Positions 1-5,754 of a DNA stretch of 5,754 bases are shown here, one piece after another. Below the pieces are notes generated by a model. The model ran no database searches. It was not told the origin of the DNA and saw only the letters and a list, made by a program, of their open reading frames with translations. This DNA is from an uncultured Bacteroidales bacterium. Its GTDB lineage: Bacteria > Bacteroidota > Bacteroidia > Bacteroidales > UBA932. The stretch spans positions 1 to 5,754 of the forward strand of contig CABQAB010000136.1 in the NCBI GenBank assembly GCA_902461985.1, read 5' to 3'. Numbering within the stretch: the first letter of the stretch is position 1; each line of letters begins with the position of its first letter. Made by a program: the position numbers and the translations under genes.

Positions 1-438
1 GTCATGATAGATTACGCGCACACCCCGGACGCCCTGGAGAATGTGCTCAAGACCCTCTCCGAAATCAGCTGCGGAGGAAAAATCATCTGCCTTTTCGGCT
101 GCGGAGGCGACAGGGACAGGACCAAGAGACCGGAGATGGCCGCCGTGGCACAGAAGTATGCCGACAGAATCATAGTCACTTCCGACAACAGCCGCAGCGA
201 GAAGACCGAAGACATAATGGAGGACATAAAGGCAGGCTTCGACAAGGACGGACTGCGCAAGTCCCTCTTCATAGCAGACAGGGAACAGGCAATCAGGACG
301 GCAATCATGACCGCAGACTCGTCCGACGTGCTCCTGCTCGCGGGCAAAGGGCATGAAACCTATCAGATAACCGGAAAAGAAAAGAGACATTTCGATGAAA
401 GGGAAATAGTCTCCGAAGTATTTTCACAAATGGAATAG
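1..438 (+). CDS. murE: MurE, UDP-MurNAc-tripeptide synthetase (C-terminal part; 5' end outside window)
   Basis: This cytoplasmic ATP-dependent ligase adds the third peptide residue to UDP-MurNAc-L-Ala-D-Glu. Only the last 145 codons are visible; the frame is open from base 1, so the ATG at position 4 is internal. What remains is essentially the C-terminal substrate-binding domain. It opens with the family signature MIDYAHTPDALENVL, followed by FGCGGDRDRTKRPEMA (about residues 31-46 of the visible part). The amino-acid specificity site reads D62-N-S-R65, and a KGHE motif lies at 116-119. In MurE of diaminopimelate-type bacteria the specificity motif is DNPR, and its Asn and Arg together with the Gly and Glu of GKGHE contact meso-DAP. 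Those residues are kept here, so DAP is the inferred substrate, although Pro is replaced by Ser. The gene ends in TAG, 3 nt before mraY, which suggests translational coupling. Confidence 0.96.
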   Translation, partial: VMIDYAHTPDALENVLKTLSEISCGGKIICLFGCGGDRDRTKRPEMAAVAQKYADRIIVTSDNSRSEKTEDIMEDIKAGFDKDGLRKSLFIADREQAIRTAIMTADSSDVLLLAGKGHETYQITGKEKRHFDEREIVSEVFSQME

Positions 439-441
439 ACT

Positions 442-1620
442 ATGATATACCATATTTTCCAGGCACTCGAAAACTACAACATCCCCGGACAGGGCCTGAT
501 GGACTACATTTCATTCAGGGCACTGATGGCATGCTTCACGGCATTGCTCGTGGGCATACTCGCCGGCGGGAAAATCATACGCCGGCTGAGGAAACTGCAG
601 ATAGGCGAAGAAATCAGGGACCTCGGCTTAGAGGGGCAGATGCAGAAAAAAGGAACGCCTACAATGGGAGGAATCATAATCCTCATCTCGATACTTTCAG
701 GCGTCCTTCTCTGGTGTGACCTCACCAACCGGTTCATCCTCATCCTCATCGTCAGCACTCTGTGGTGCGCCGGCATAGGGCTTTTAGATGACTGGCTGAA
801 AATACACAGACACAACAAGGACGGACTGAGCGAGAAGAAGAAACTCATACTCCAGACCATGCTCGGACTCGGAGTCGCATTAGCGGTATGGCTGAGCAAC
901 AGCGAACTCGGCACGACCACGACCATACCTTTCGTAAAGAACAACGAATTCGACTACAAATGGCTCACCCCTTTCACCGGGGCATGGGAATGGTACACCA
1001 AATGGGCAATTTATATGGCCATGATTACCGTAGTGATAGTAGCCTGCTCCAACGGCACGAACCTCACTGACGGCATCGACGGACTCGCAGGCGGCACATC
1101 GGCCATAGTCGGCATAGTCCTCGGCATCTTCGCCTACCTCGGCGGAAACGTCCTCAACGCCGGTTACCTCAACATAATGTATATTCCCGAAAGCGGCGAA
1201 ATAGCGGTGTTCATGGCAGCTTTTGCCGGCGCGCTGATAGGTTTCCTGTGGTACAACTCCTATCCCGCACAAGTCTTCATGGGCGACACTGGAAGCCTCA
1301 TGACCGGAGGAGTCATCGGAGTCTGCGCGGTGCTCATACGAAAGGAACTGCTGCTGCCGGTACTCTGCGGAATCTTTTTCGCCGAAAGCCTTTCCGTGCT
1401 GTTGCAGAGGTTCTATTTCAAATATACCCGCAGACGCTACGGCGAGGGCCGGAGAATTTTCAAGATGGCCCCCCTCCACCATCATTTCCAGAAGGAGGGC
1501 ATCCCGGCTCTGATTGACAGACCGGCAAAGCAGATGCACGAGGTGAAGATAACCGTAAGATTCTGGATTGTGGGAATCATACTCGCTGTCCTGTCGATAG
1601 CATTGTTGAAAGTCAGATAG
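442..1620 (+). CDS. mraY: MraY, phospho-MurNAc-pentapeptide translocase (lipid I synthase)
   Basis: This integral membrane enzyme transfers phospho-MurNAc-pentapeptide from UDP to undecaprenyl phosphate, making lipid I on the inner face of the cytoplasmic membrane. The 392-residue product has about ten hydrophobic segments. Family motifs appear in order: GTPTMGGI (71-78), LLDDWLK with the aspartate pair D116/D117, NLTDGIDGLAGG (207-218), FMGDTGSL with D282, and PLHHHF (344-349). D116, D117 and D282 match the essential Mg2+/catalytic aspartates of the family. The protein is longer than the roughly 360 residues of E. coli MraY. Extra length lies around 152-187 (a polar Thr/Trp-rich loop) and around 354-365, between the HHH motif and the closing segment HEVKITVRFW. 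This pattern resembles Bacteroidetes MraY as I remember it. The ATG at 442 follows the murE stop by 3 nt and gives a normal N-terminus. The gene ends in TAG inside a short tandem repeat. Confidence 0.98.
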   Translation: MIYHIFQALENYNIPGQGLMDYISFRALMACFTALLVGILAGGKIIRRLRKLQIGEEIRDLGLEGQMQKKGTPTMGGIIILISILSGVLLWCDLTNRFILILIVSTLWCAGIGLLDDWLKIHRHNKDGLSEKKKLILQTMLGLGVALAVWLSNSELGTTTTIPFVKNNEFDYKWLTPFTGAWEWYTKWAIYMAMITVVIVACSNGTNLTDGIDGLAGGTSAIVGIVLGIFAYLGGNVLNAGYLNIMYIPESGEIAVFMAAFAGALIGFLWYNSYPAQVFMGDTGSLMTGGVIGVCAVLIRKELLLPVLCGIFFAESLSVLLQRFYFKYTRRRYGEGRRIFKMAPLHHHFQKEGIPALIDRPAKQMHEVKITVRFWIVGIILAVLSIALLKVR

Positions 1621-1639
1621 AAACTGTTGAAGTCAGATA
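1604..1639 (+). repeat. short tandem duplication across the mraY stop
   Basis: TGTTGAAAGTCAGATA at 1604-1619 recurs as TGTTGAAGTCAGATA at 1625-1639. Fifteen of 16 bases match, with one A missing from the second copy, and the period is about 20-21 bases. Copy 1 encodes the last residues of MraY, and its stop (TAG, 1618-1620) overlaps the repeat end. Copy 2 lies in the gap before murD and holds an in-frame TTG (1627). Replication slippage or a small duplication is the simplest explanation. No function is visible. Confidence 0.8.
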
Positions 1640-1647
1640 AAAAAGAT

Positions 1648-2982
1648 ATGTCAAGATTAGTAGTTTTGGGAGGCGGAGAAAGCGGCACAGGAGCTGCGGT
1701 TCTCGCGAAGAAACAGGGATTCGAGGTTTTCCTTTCAGACAGGGGGAAATTAGACGTGAAATATGCCGATATGCTCAGGAAATGGGACATACCGTTTGAA
1801 GAGGGCCGGCATACCGAGGAACTTATACTCAACGCCGACGAGATAGTCAAAAGTCCGGGCATACCGGCATCTGCCCCTATGATTCAGAAGCTTGTAAGCC
1901 AGGGTACACATATCATTTCGGAAATAGAATTCGCAGGAAGATACGACAAGGCGAAGAGGATATGCATCACCGGAAGCAACGGCAAGACCACGACCACTTC
2001 CCTGATTTTCCATCTGCTTGAGCAGGCAGGGCTGAACGTGGGCTTGGGAGGCAATATAGGCAAAAGCTACGCCTACCAGGTGGCCACCGAGCAGCATGAC
2101 ATCTATGTGCTCGAACTGAGCAGCTTCCAGCTGGACAATGTGTACGATTTCAAGGCTGACATAGCCGTAATCACCAACATCACCCCTGACCACCTCGACC
2201 GCTACAACCACGACATGGAAGAATACGTGAAGGCAAAATTCAGAATCACAAGAAACATGAGCCCTGAGGACTGCTTCATTTTCTGTTCTGACGATGAAAT
2301 CACGGTAAACCACCTGAACAAGATTGTGGTCAAGGCCAAACAGCTGCCGTTCACCCAGAAAACTGAGGTCGGACAGGGAGCTTTCGTCAAAGACGACAAG
2401 ATTGTCATCCGATACGAGGACAGCGAATGTGACGTGTACCTCCGCGACCTTGCACTCGGCGGCAGGCACAATGTCTACAACTCCATGGCGGCTGCGATTG
2501 CCGCAAAAGTCATGGACATTGACAACAAGACCATAAGGGAAGCCCTTTCCTCGTTCAAGCCGGTGGAGCACAGGCTGGAAAAGGTGGCAAGCGTCGGAGG
2601 CGTACTTTATATAAACGACTCGAAAGCGACCAACGTGGATGCGGCATGGTATGCCTTAGAGTGCCAGAAACAGCCGGTAGTCTGGATTGTAGGCGGCACG
2701 GACAAGGGCAACGACTACTCCTCCCTCCTGCCATTGGCAAAGGAAAAGGTGCGTGCAATCATCTGCATGGGCGTGGACAACAGGAAAATCCATGACAGCT
2801 TCGAAGGGGTGGTGCCTGTAATACAGGATGCCGGTTCGGCCCACGAGGCCGTACAGCTGGCACATTCCTTAGCCGTGAAAGGTGACGTGGTGCTTCTGTC
2901 GCCGTGCTGCGCAAGTTTCGACTTGTTCAAGAACTACGAGGACAGGGGCGAGCAGTTCAAGGCTGAAGTGAGAAAGCTTTAG
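1648..2982 (+). CDS. murD: MurD, UDP-MurNAc-L-alanine:D-glutamate ligase
   Basis: This cytoplasmic ATP-dependent ligase adds D-glutamate to UDP-MurNAc-L-Ala, the step before MurE. From the ATG at 1648 the product has 444 residues, close to the 438 of E. coli MurD. The N-terminal Rossmann domain begins LVVLGGGESGTG. The central ATPase domain has the P-loop GSNGKTTT (109-116), LELSSFQLD (155-163), NITPDHLDRY (177-186) and KAKFRI (195-200), where K197 corresponds to the lysine that is carbamylated in E. coli MurD. The C-terminal domain shows GRHNVYNSMAA (272-282), EHRLE (307-311), INDSKATNVDA (322-332) and the MurD hallmark SPCCASFDLFKNYEDRG (418-434). The frame is open upstream to a TTG at 1627, but that would add seven charged residues (MKSDKKD) encoded by a repeat copy. 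The ATG follows an A-rich leader, typical of Bacteroidetes, and gives the usual N-terminus. Confidence 0.97.
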   Translation: MSRLVVLGGGESGTGAAVLAKKQGFEVFLSDRGKLDVKYADMLRKWDIPFEEGRHTEELILNADEIVKSPGIPASAPMIQKLVSQGTHIISEIEFAGRYDKAKRICITGSNGKTTTTSLIFHLLEQAGLNVGLGGNIGKSYAYQVATEQHDIYVLELSSFQLDNVYDFKADIAVITNITPDHLDRYNHDMEEYVKAKFRITRNMSPEDCFIFCSDDEITVNHLNKIVVKAKQLPFTQKTEVGQGAFVKDDKIVIRYEDSECDVYLRDLALGGRHNVYNSMAAAIAAKVMDIDNKTIREALSSFKPVEHRLEKVASVGGVLYINDSKATNVDAAWYALECQKQPVVWIVGGTDKGNDYSSLLPLAKEKVRAIICMGVDNRKIHDSFEGVVPVIQDAGSAHEAVQLAHSLAVKGDVVLLSPCCASFDLFKNYEDRGEQFKAEVRKL

Positions 2983-2994
2983 TTTCGTAAAGAC

Positions 2995-4392
2995 ATGGAA
3001 AAGAGCGGAAACCTGATCGAGAGATTCAAGGGCGACAAAGTTGTTCTGATTGTCGTCCTGCTCCTGCTCATGATTTCAATGATAGCCATTTCAGGCTCGA
3101 CGTCCCTGTTAGCTATGACAGCCAACACAACGAGACTGAGCATAATGACCAAGCAGGCCATAGTTTCGCTCATAGGTATCGCACTGATGGCCGTATGCTA
3201 CGCCATACCGAAAATCGGAGTCTTCGAGAAACTGTCGAAAGCCGGATTCATTATCTCGTTTGTGCTTTTGGCGGCTTTGCTGACGCATTTCAGTTTCAAG
3301 CCGGTCATCTGGGCGGAAAAGACCAATGAAGTCTACAGGGTGATCAATGTCCTCGGGCAGCAGTTCCATGTTTTCGAAATCGTGAAAGTGGCGATGATAA
3401 TGTATGTCTCCTGGGCATGCAAAGCCGTAAAGGAAGACAATGTGCCGCTTCTGAAGAAAATAGCCGGCATCACCACAGGCAAGGAGCATGACCGGCATCC
3501 TTTTGCATGGATGGACAACGAATGGGGGAAACTCTTTTTCTATATATTCATACCTATCGGCCTGATTTCGGTGCTGATTCTGCCCGGGAGCAATTCCAGC
3601 GCGGTATTCATCGGAGGCATGATGGTCCTGACCGCACTTGTCGGAGGTGTGGACCTGAAGAAAATCCTGCTGCTCGGCGTGATTATGGCTGGACTGCTCG
3701 CCTCATGCTACGGCATCTACCGCGTCAGCGACAGGAAAGTCTTCAGCCGTATAGGAACAGGACTGGAAAGGATGGCTGACAGGCCGACTATAGATGATTT
3801 GTTCCGGACCAGAGCAGAAGAGGGAGTGAACTCAAGGACATACAAGAAAATGCTGAAGAAGGTGCAGCAGCCGTATTCCGCCAAAATCGCCATCCATGAA
3901 GGAGGAATGTTCCGCAAGGGAGTGGGCGGAAGCACCCAGAAATATGTGGTCCCGGTAATGTACGGAGACTTCATGTTCAGCTACATTCTCGAAGAGACAG
4001 GCATTGCTGGAGGCCTTGCCATAATAATACTCTACCTGAGCCTTATGGCACGCGGGGTAAAAATCGTGCAGAACTGTGAAGACTCTTTCGGCAGGACTGC
4101 CGCCGGATCACTGATTCTTCTGATTGTATGTCAGGCTTTCATGCACATAGCAATAAACCTCGACTTGGGCCCTCTCACGGGGCAGACCCTTCCTCTCGTC
4201 AGCCACGGAAGCAGCGCGTTCCTCTGTTTCTGCATAGCTTTCGGAGTCATACTTTCCATCAGTAAACATTCCTGGGAAAGGACTTCGGCAGAGGAAAGGC
4301 AGGCGGACATAGAAAGCGGACGCATAAACGAAAACGGGAACAATGGAGACATCAACGGAAACGGAGAAAATGGAGAAAGCGATGAAAACTAA
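2995..4392 (+). CDS. ftsW: FtsW, SEDS-family division glycosyltransferase
   Basis: FtsW polymerises lipid II into glycan strands at the septum with its partner class B penicillin-binding protein. The 465-residue product has about ten membrane segments (near 16-33, 53-70, 84-98, 126-140, 179-197, 202-218, 222-240, 330-351, 370-388 and 409-425). A large outer loop (about 241-325) precedes segment 8. Its end reads YGDFMFSYILEETG, which matches the HTDFIFA..GEELG region, so D325 is the putative catalytic aspartate. GVGGSTQKYVVP (309-320) and TGQTLPLVSHGSSA (405-418) are further family blocks. The position between murD and murG argues for FtsW over RodA. Oddities: QPSE is replaced by H-V-F-E (125-128), although its Glu and the nearby Lys131 remain. 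A charged loop at about 143-178 is long, and the C-terminus from about 430 is a polar tail ending in Asn/Gly/Glu repeats. The ATG is 12 nt after murD. Confidence 0.94.
   Translation: MEKSGNLIERFKGDKVVLIVVLLLLMISMIAISGSTSLLAMTANTTRLSIMTKQAIVSLIGIALMAVCYAIPKIGVFEKLSKAGFIISFVLLAALLTHFSFKPVIWAEKTNEVYRVINVLGQQFHVFEIVKVAMIMYVSWACKAVKEDNVPLLKKIAGITTGKEHDRHPFAWMDNEWGKLFFYIFIPIGLISVLILPGSNSSAVFIGGMMVLTALVGGVDLKKILLLGVIMAGLLASCYGIYRVSDRKVFSRIGTGLERMADRPTIDDLFRTRAEEGVNSRTYKKMLKKVQQPYSAKIAIHEGGMFRKGVGGSTQKYVVPVMYGDFMFSYILEETGIAGGLAIIILYLSLMARGVKIVQNCEDSFGRTAAGSLILLIVCQAFMHIAINLDLGPLTGQTLPLVSHGSSAFLCFCIAFGVILSISKHSWERTSAEERQADIESGRINENGNNGDINGNGENGESDEN
4330..4389 (+). repeat. low-complexity AAYGGA-type repeat encoding the FtsW tail
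   Basis: The last codons of ftsW are built from imperfect repeats of AACGGA, AACGGG and AATGGA mixed with GAAAAC and GAGAAA. They encode an Asn/Gly/Glu/Asp-rich tail (about residues 445-465: NENGNN, GDINGNGENG, ESDEN). The same bases hold three ATG codons in the murG frame (4343, 4370, 4382) and the GGAG before the murG start. The tail would lie in the cytoplasm if segment 10 is the last membrane pass. Confidence 0.75.
4372..4375 (+). promoter_or_regulatory. SD-like GGAG before the murG start
   Basis: GGAG at 4372-4375 lies 6 nt before the ATG at 4382, a normal Shine-Dalgarno distance. Bacteroidetes generally rely little on this signal and the purine-rich repeats produce GGA by chance, so it is only supporting evidence. 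It agrees with protein alignment in favouring 4382 over the in-frame ATGs at 4343 and 4370. Confidence 0.4.
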
Positions 4393-5509
4393 ACTCAGAG
4401 TCGTAATAAGCGGAGGCGGCACCGGCGGGCATATATTCCCGGCCCTTTCGATTGCGGACTCGCTCAAAAAGGCGAATCCGGAGACTGAAATACTCTTTGT
4501 AGGAGCAGAGGGCAGGATGGAAATGGAAAAGGTTCCGGCAGCGGGTTACAGAATCATAGCCCTGCCTATCGCCGGACTCATGCGCAGTCTGTCCTTAAGC
4601 AACCTCGCCCTGCCTTTCAAAGTGCTCAAAAGCGTCCGTATGGCAAAGAAAATCATCAGGGAGTTCAAGCCTGACATTGCCGTGGGAGTGGGCGGATATG
4701 CCAGTGCTCCCCTGCTCTGGGCGGCCGAGAGATGCGGAGTGCCGACACTTATCCAGGAACAGAACGGTTTCGCGGGTCTCACCAACAGAATACTCGGCAA
4801 TAGGGCCGGCAGAATCTGTGTTGCTTACGAAGGTATGGAGCGGTTCTTCCCCGAAGATAGAATCGTGATGAGCGGAAACCCTATACGAGAATGTATGAAA
4901 CCGGCTTCCGCCATGACGAAAGAGGAAGGCGTAGAGTTCTACGGACTCACTCCGGGGAAAAAGCACCTGCTTATAATAGGAGGAAGCCTCGGAAGCGGGA
5001 CACTCAACGAATCCATGAAAAAATGGATAAGCGACGGCTGTCCCGGAGGAGAGGGCATCGATATAATATGGCAATGCGGAAAATACTACAAGAAGTCAGT
5101 TGACGCATTCATGGCCGAGTCCTCAAAGACGCAGGATTTGTCCGCCATACACCACACCGACTTCATCGGCAGGATGGATCTGGCATACGCGGCGGCAGAC
5201 CTTTTAGTTTCACGCTCAGGAGCAAGTTCCGTTTCAGAAATATGCGCCTGCGGGAAAGCTGCCGTGTTCGTGCCGTCGCCGAACGTGACAGAAGACCACC
5301 AGACCCACAATGCGATGGCATTGGTGAACAGGGGCGCGGGCGTTATCGTGAAAGACAGCGAGGCCGTGGAGAGGCTCATGCCTACGGTGACGGCCCTGAT
5401 GAAAGACGGAGAAAAGATAGCTTCGATGGAGAAGAACAGCCTCGCGATGGCCCTGCCTGACGCGGCTGCAAACATAGTGAGGGAGATTTACGGACTATTG
5501 GGAAAATAA
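4382..5509 (+). CDS. murG: MurG, lipid II synthase (UDP-GlcNAc transferase)
   Basis: This peripheral membrane GT-B glycosyltransferase adds GlcNAc from UDP-GlcNAc to lipid I, forming lipid II on the cytoplasmic side. From the ATG at 4382 it has 375 residues, slightly longer than the 355 of E. coli MurG. Motifs in order: the lipid-side glycine loop GGGTGGH (11-17), VGVGGYASAP (101-110), QEQN (125-128, where many bacteria have HEQN), SGNPIR (174-179), the second glycine loop GGSLGSGTLNE (200-210), SRSGASSVSEI (287-297) with E296, and PNVTEDHQTHNAMAL (310-324) with Q317. The last two blocks bind the UDP-GlcNAc nucleotide in the family. The start overlaps the ftsW end by 11 nt, suggesting coupled translation. 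Earlier in-frame ATGs at 4343 and 4370 would add only a low-complexity leader (METSTETEKMEKA) that mirrors the ftsW repeats, so I reject them. The gene ends in TAA. Confidence 0.97.
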   Translation: MKTKLRVVISGGGTGGHIFPALSIADSLKKANPETEILFVGAEGRMEMEKVPAAGYRIIALPIAGLMRSLSLSNLALPFKVLKSVRMAKKIIREFKPDIAVGVGGYASAPLLWAAERCGVPTLIQEQNGFAGLTNRILGNRAGRICVAYEGMERFFPEDRIVMSGNPIRECMKPASAMTKEEGVEFYGLTPGKKHLLIIGGSLGSGTLNESMKKWISDGCPGGEGIDIIWQCGKYYKKSVDAFMAESSKTQDLSAIHHTDFIGRMDLAYAAADLLVSRSGASSVSEICACGKAAVFVPSPNVTEDHQTHNAMALVNRGAGVIVKDSEAVERLMPTVTALMKDGEKIASMEKNSLAMALPDAAANIVREIYGLLGK

Positions 5510-5574
5510 GGCAAATGAAACTTTCAGCTTCAACGGCATGAATGTTTCGCGGGAAAAATAAAACAGTTTCGTAT
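5510..5574 (+). other. murG-murC spacer
   Basis: This 65-nt stretch is the longest gap in the window. It is A-rich just before the murC ATG, as expected for a Bacteroidetes leader. I see no TAnnTTTG promoter element and no terminator hairpin with a T tract. It contains a small palindrome (TGAAA-C-TTTCA, 5516-5526) and an 8-codon ORF, MKLSASTA (5515-5541), whose stop touches another ATG; neither has support as a functional element. Confidence 0.6.
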
Positions 5575-5754
5575 ATGCAGTATTCAGACGTATATTTCAT
5601 TGGCATAGGCGGTATCGGAATGTCTGCCCTGGCCAGATATTATAAATTCAAGGGATGCAGGGTCGCAGGCTACGACCGCACCCCGTCGGACCTGACGGCC
5701 GAATTAGAGTCAGAGGGCATCGAAATCCATTACGAAGACCGTCCGGACCTTATT
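5575..5754 (+). CDS. murC: MurC, UDP-MurNAc:L-alanine ligase (N-terminal part; 3' end outside window)
   Basis: MurC is the cytoplasmic ATP-dependent ligase that adds L-alanine to UDP-MurNAc, the first peptide step. Only 60 codons are visible, and the frame stays open to the window end. They begin the Rossmann-like UDP-MurNAc-binding domain: VYFIGIGGIGMSALARYY (6-23) contains the glycine loop G10-I-G-G-I-G15-M. It is followed by GYDRTPSDLTAELESEGI (32-49) and IHYEDRPDLI at the edge, all in the style of Bacteroidetes MurC. The ATP-binding and C-terminal domains lie outside. I chose the ATG at 5575 because it places the first beta strand a few residues after Met, as is usual. An in-frame ATG at 5542 would add 11 residues (MFRGKNKTVSY) with no family match. 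Its position after murG is normal for the dcw cluster. Confidence 0.93.
   Translation, partial: MQYSDVYFIGIGGIGMSALARYYKFKGCRVAGYDRTPSDLTAELESEGIEIHYEDRPDLI

Noticed and set aside
880..1539. A 219-codon open frame on the minus strand inside mraY.
   Set aside because: This has the same cause: a codon-aligned antisense frame bounded by the mraY TTA codon at 880-882. The product is rich in Ala, Glu, Val and Tyr with no family features.
1627..1647. TTG start for murD, giving 451 residues.
   Set aside because: The added MKSDKKD is encoded by the duplicated repeat and lies before the usual MurD N-terminus; the ATG at 1648 fits the family better.
1750..2571. A 273-codon open frame on the minus strand inside murD.
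   Set aside because: It is codon-aligned with murD, so its stops need TTA, CTA or TCA codons in murD. Those are rare here, and the frame ends exactly at one of the few TTA codons (1750-1752). The protein has no recognisable domain, and murD is unmistakable.
4343..4381. Earlier ATG starts for murG at 4343 and 4370.
   Set aside because: The extra residues are low-complexity sequence read from the ftsW tail repeats and have no counterpart in MurG. The ATG at 4382 has a GGAG at the right distance and a normal N-terminus.
5515..5541. Mini-ORF MKLSASTA as a regulatory leader peptide.
   Set aside because: An ORF this short is expected by chance, and I see no run of regulatory codons, attenuator hairpin or T tract.
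5542..5574. In-frame ATG at 5542 for murC.
   Set aside because: It would add 11 residues unlike the MurC family; the ATG at 5575 places the GIGGIGM loop at the usual distance from Met.
5510..5574. A promoter or terminator between murG and murC.
   Set aside because: No TAnnTTTG/TTTG pair of the Bacteroidetes type is present, and the inverted repeats are only 4-6 bp with no T tract.
1..5754. A mobile element, defence locus, CRISPR array, tRNA or other new system hidden in the window.
   Set aside because: Almost every base is covered by six well-recognised dcw genes in the usual order with uniform codon use. No terminal inverted repeats, transposase, integrase, spaced repeats or cloverleaf-like segments were seen.

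Overview
The window is a stretch of the conserved division and cell wall (dcw) cluster, all on the + strand: the 3' end of murE, complete mraY, murD, ftsW and murG, and the first 60 codons of murC. The gene order, the MurE and MraY sequence style and the A-rich leaders without consistent Shine-Dalgarno sites point to Bacteroidetes, most likely Bacteroidales. I cannot name a genus. G+C looks close to half. Arginine is mostly AGG/AGA, and isoleucine uses ATA very often.

Layout: murE ends at 438. A 3-nt gap leads to mraY (442-1620). A 27-nt gap carrying half of a small tandem duplication leads to murD (best start 1648). A 12-nt gap leads to ftsW (2995-4392). The murG start (4382) lies 11 nt inside the end of ftsW. 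A 65-nt spacer, the longest in the window, leads to murC (from 5575). I see no convincing internal promoter or terminator, so the genes are probably read as one transcript that starts upstream and continues past the right edge.

The products form one pathway for peptidoglycan precursors and their use. MurC and MurD add the first two amino acids to UDP-MurNAc, and MurE adds the third (probably meso-diaminopimelate). MraY moves the finished muropeptide onto undecaprenyl phosphate to make lipid I, and MurG adds GlcNAc to make lipid II. FtsW, a SEDS glycosyltransferase, polymerises lipid II at the division site.

I found no mobile element, CRISPR array, RNA gene, defence locus or other new system; this is an ordinary housekeeping region. 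The points worth a second look are small. FtsW lacks the usual QPSE motif and has a repetitive Asn/Gly/Glu tail that overlaps the murG start. MurE has DNSR in place of DNPR. A 15/16-nt tandem duplication straddles the mraY stop. All 11 in-frame TTA leucine codons I counted create a stop in the +1 frame, and ten of them are followed by G.
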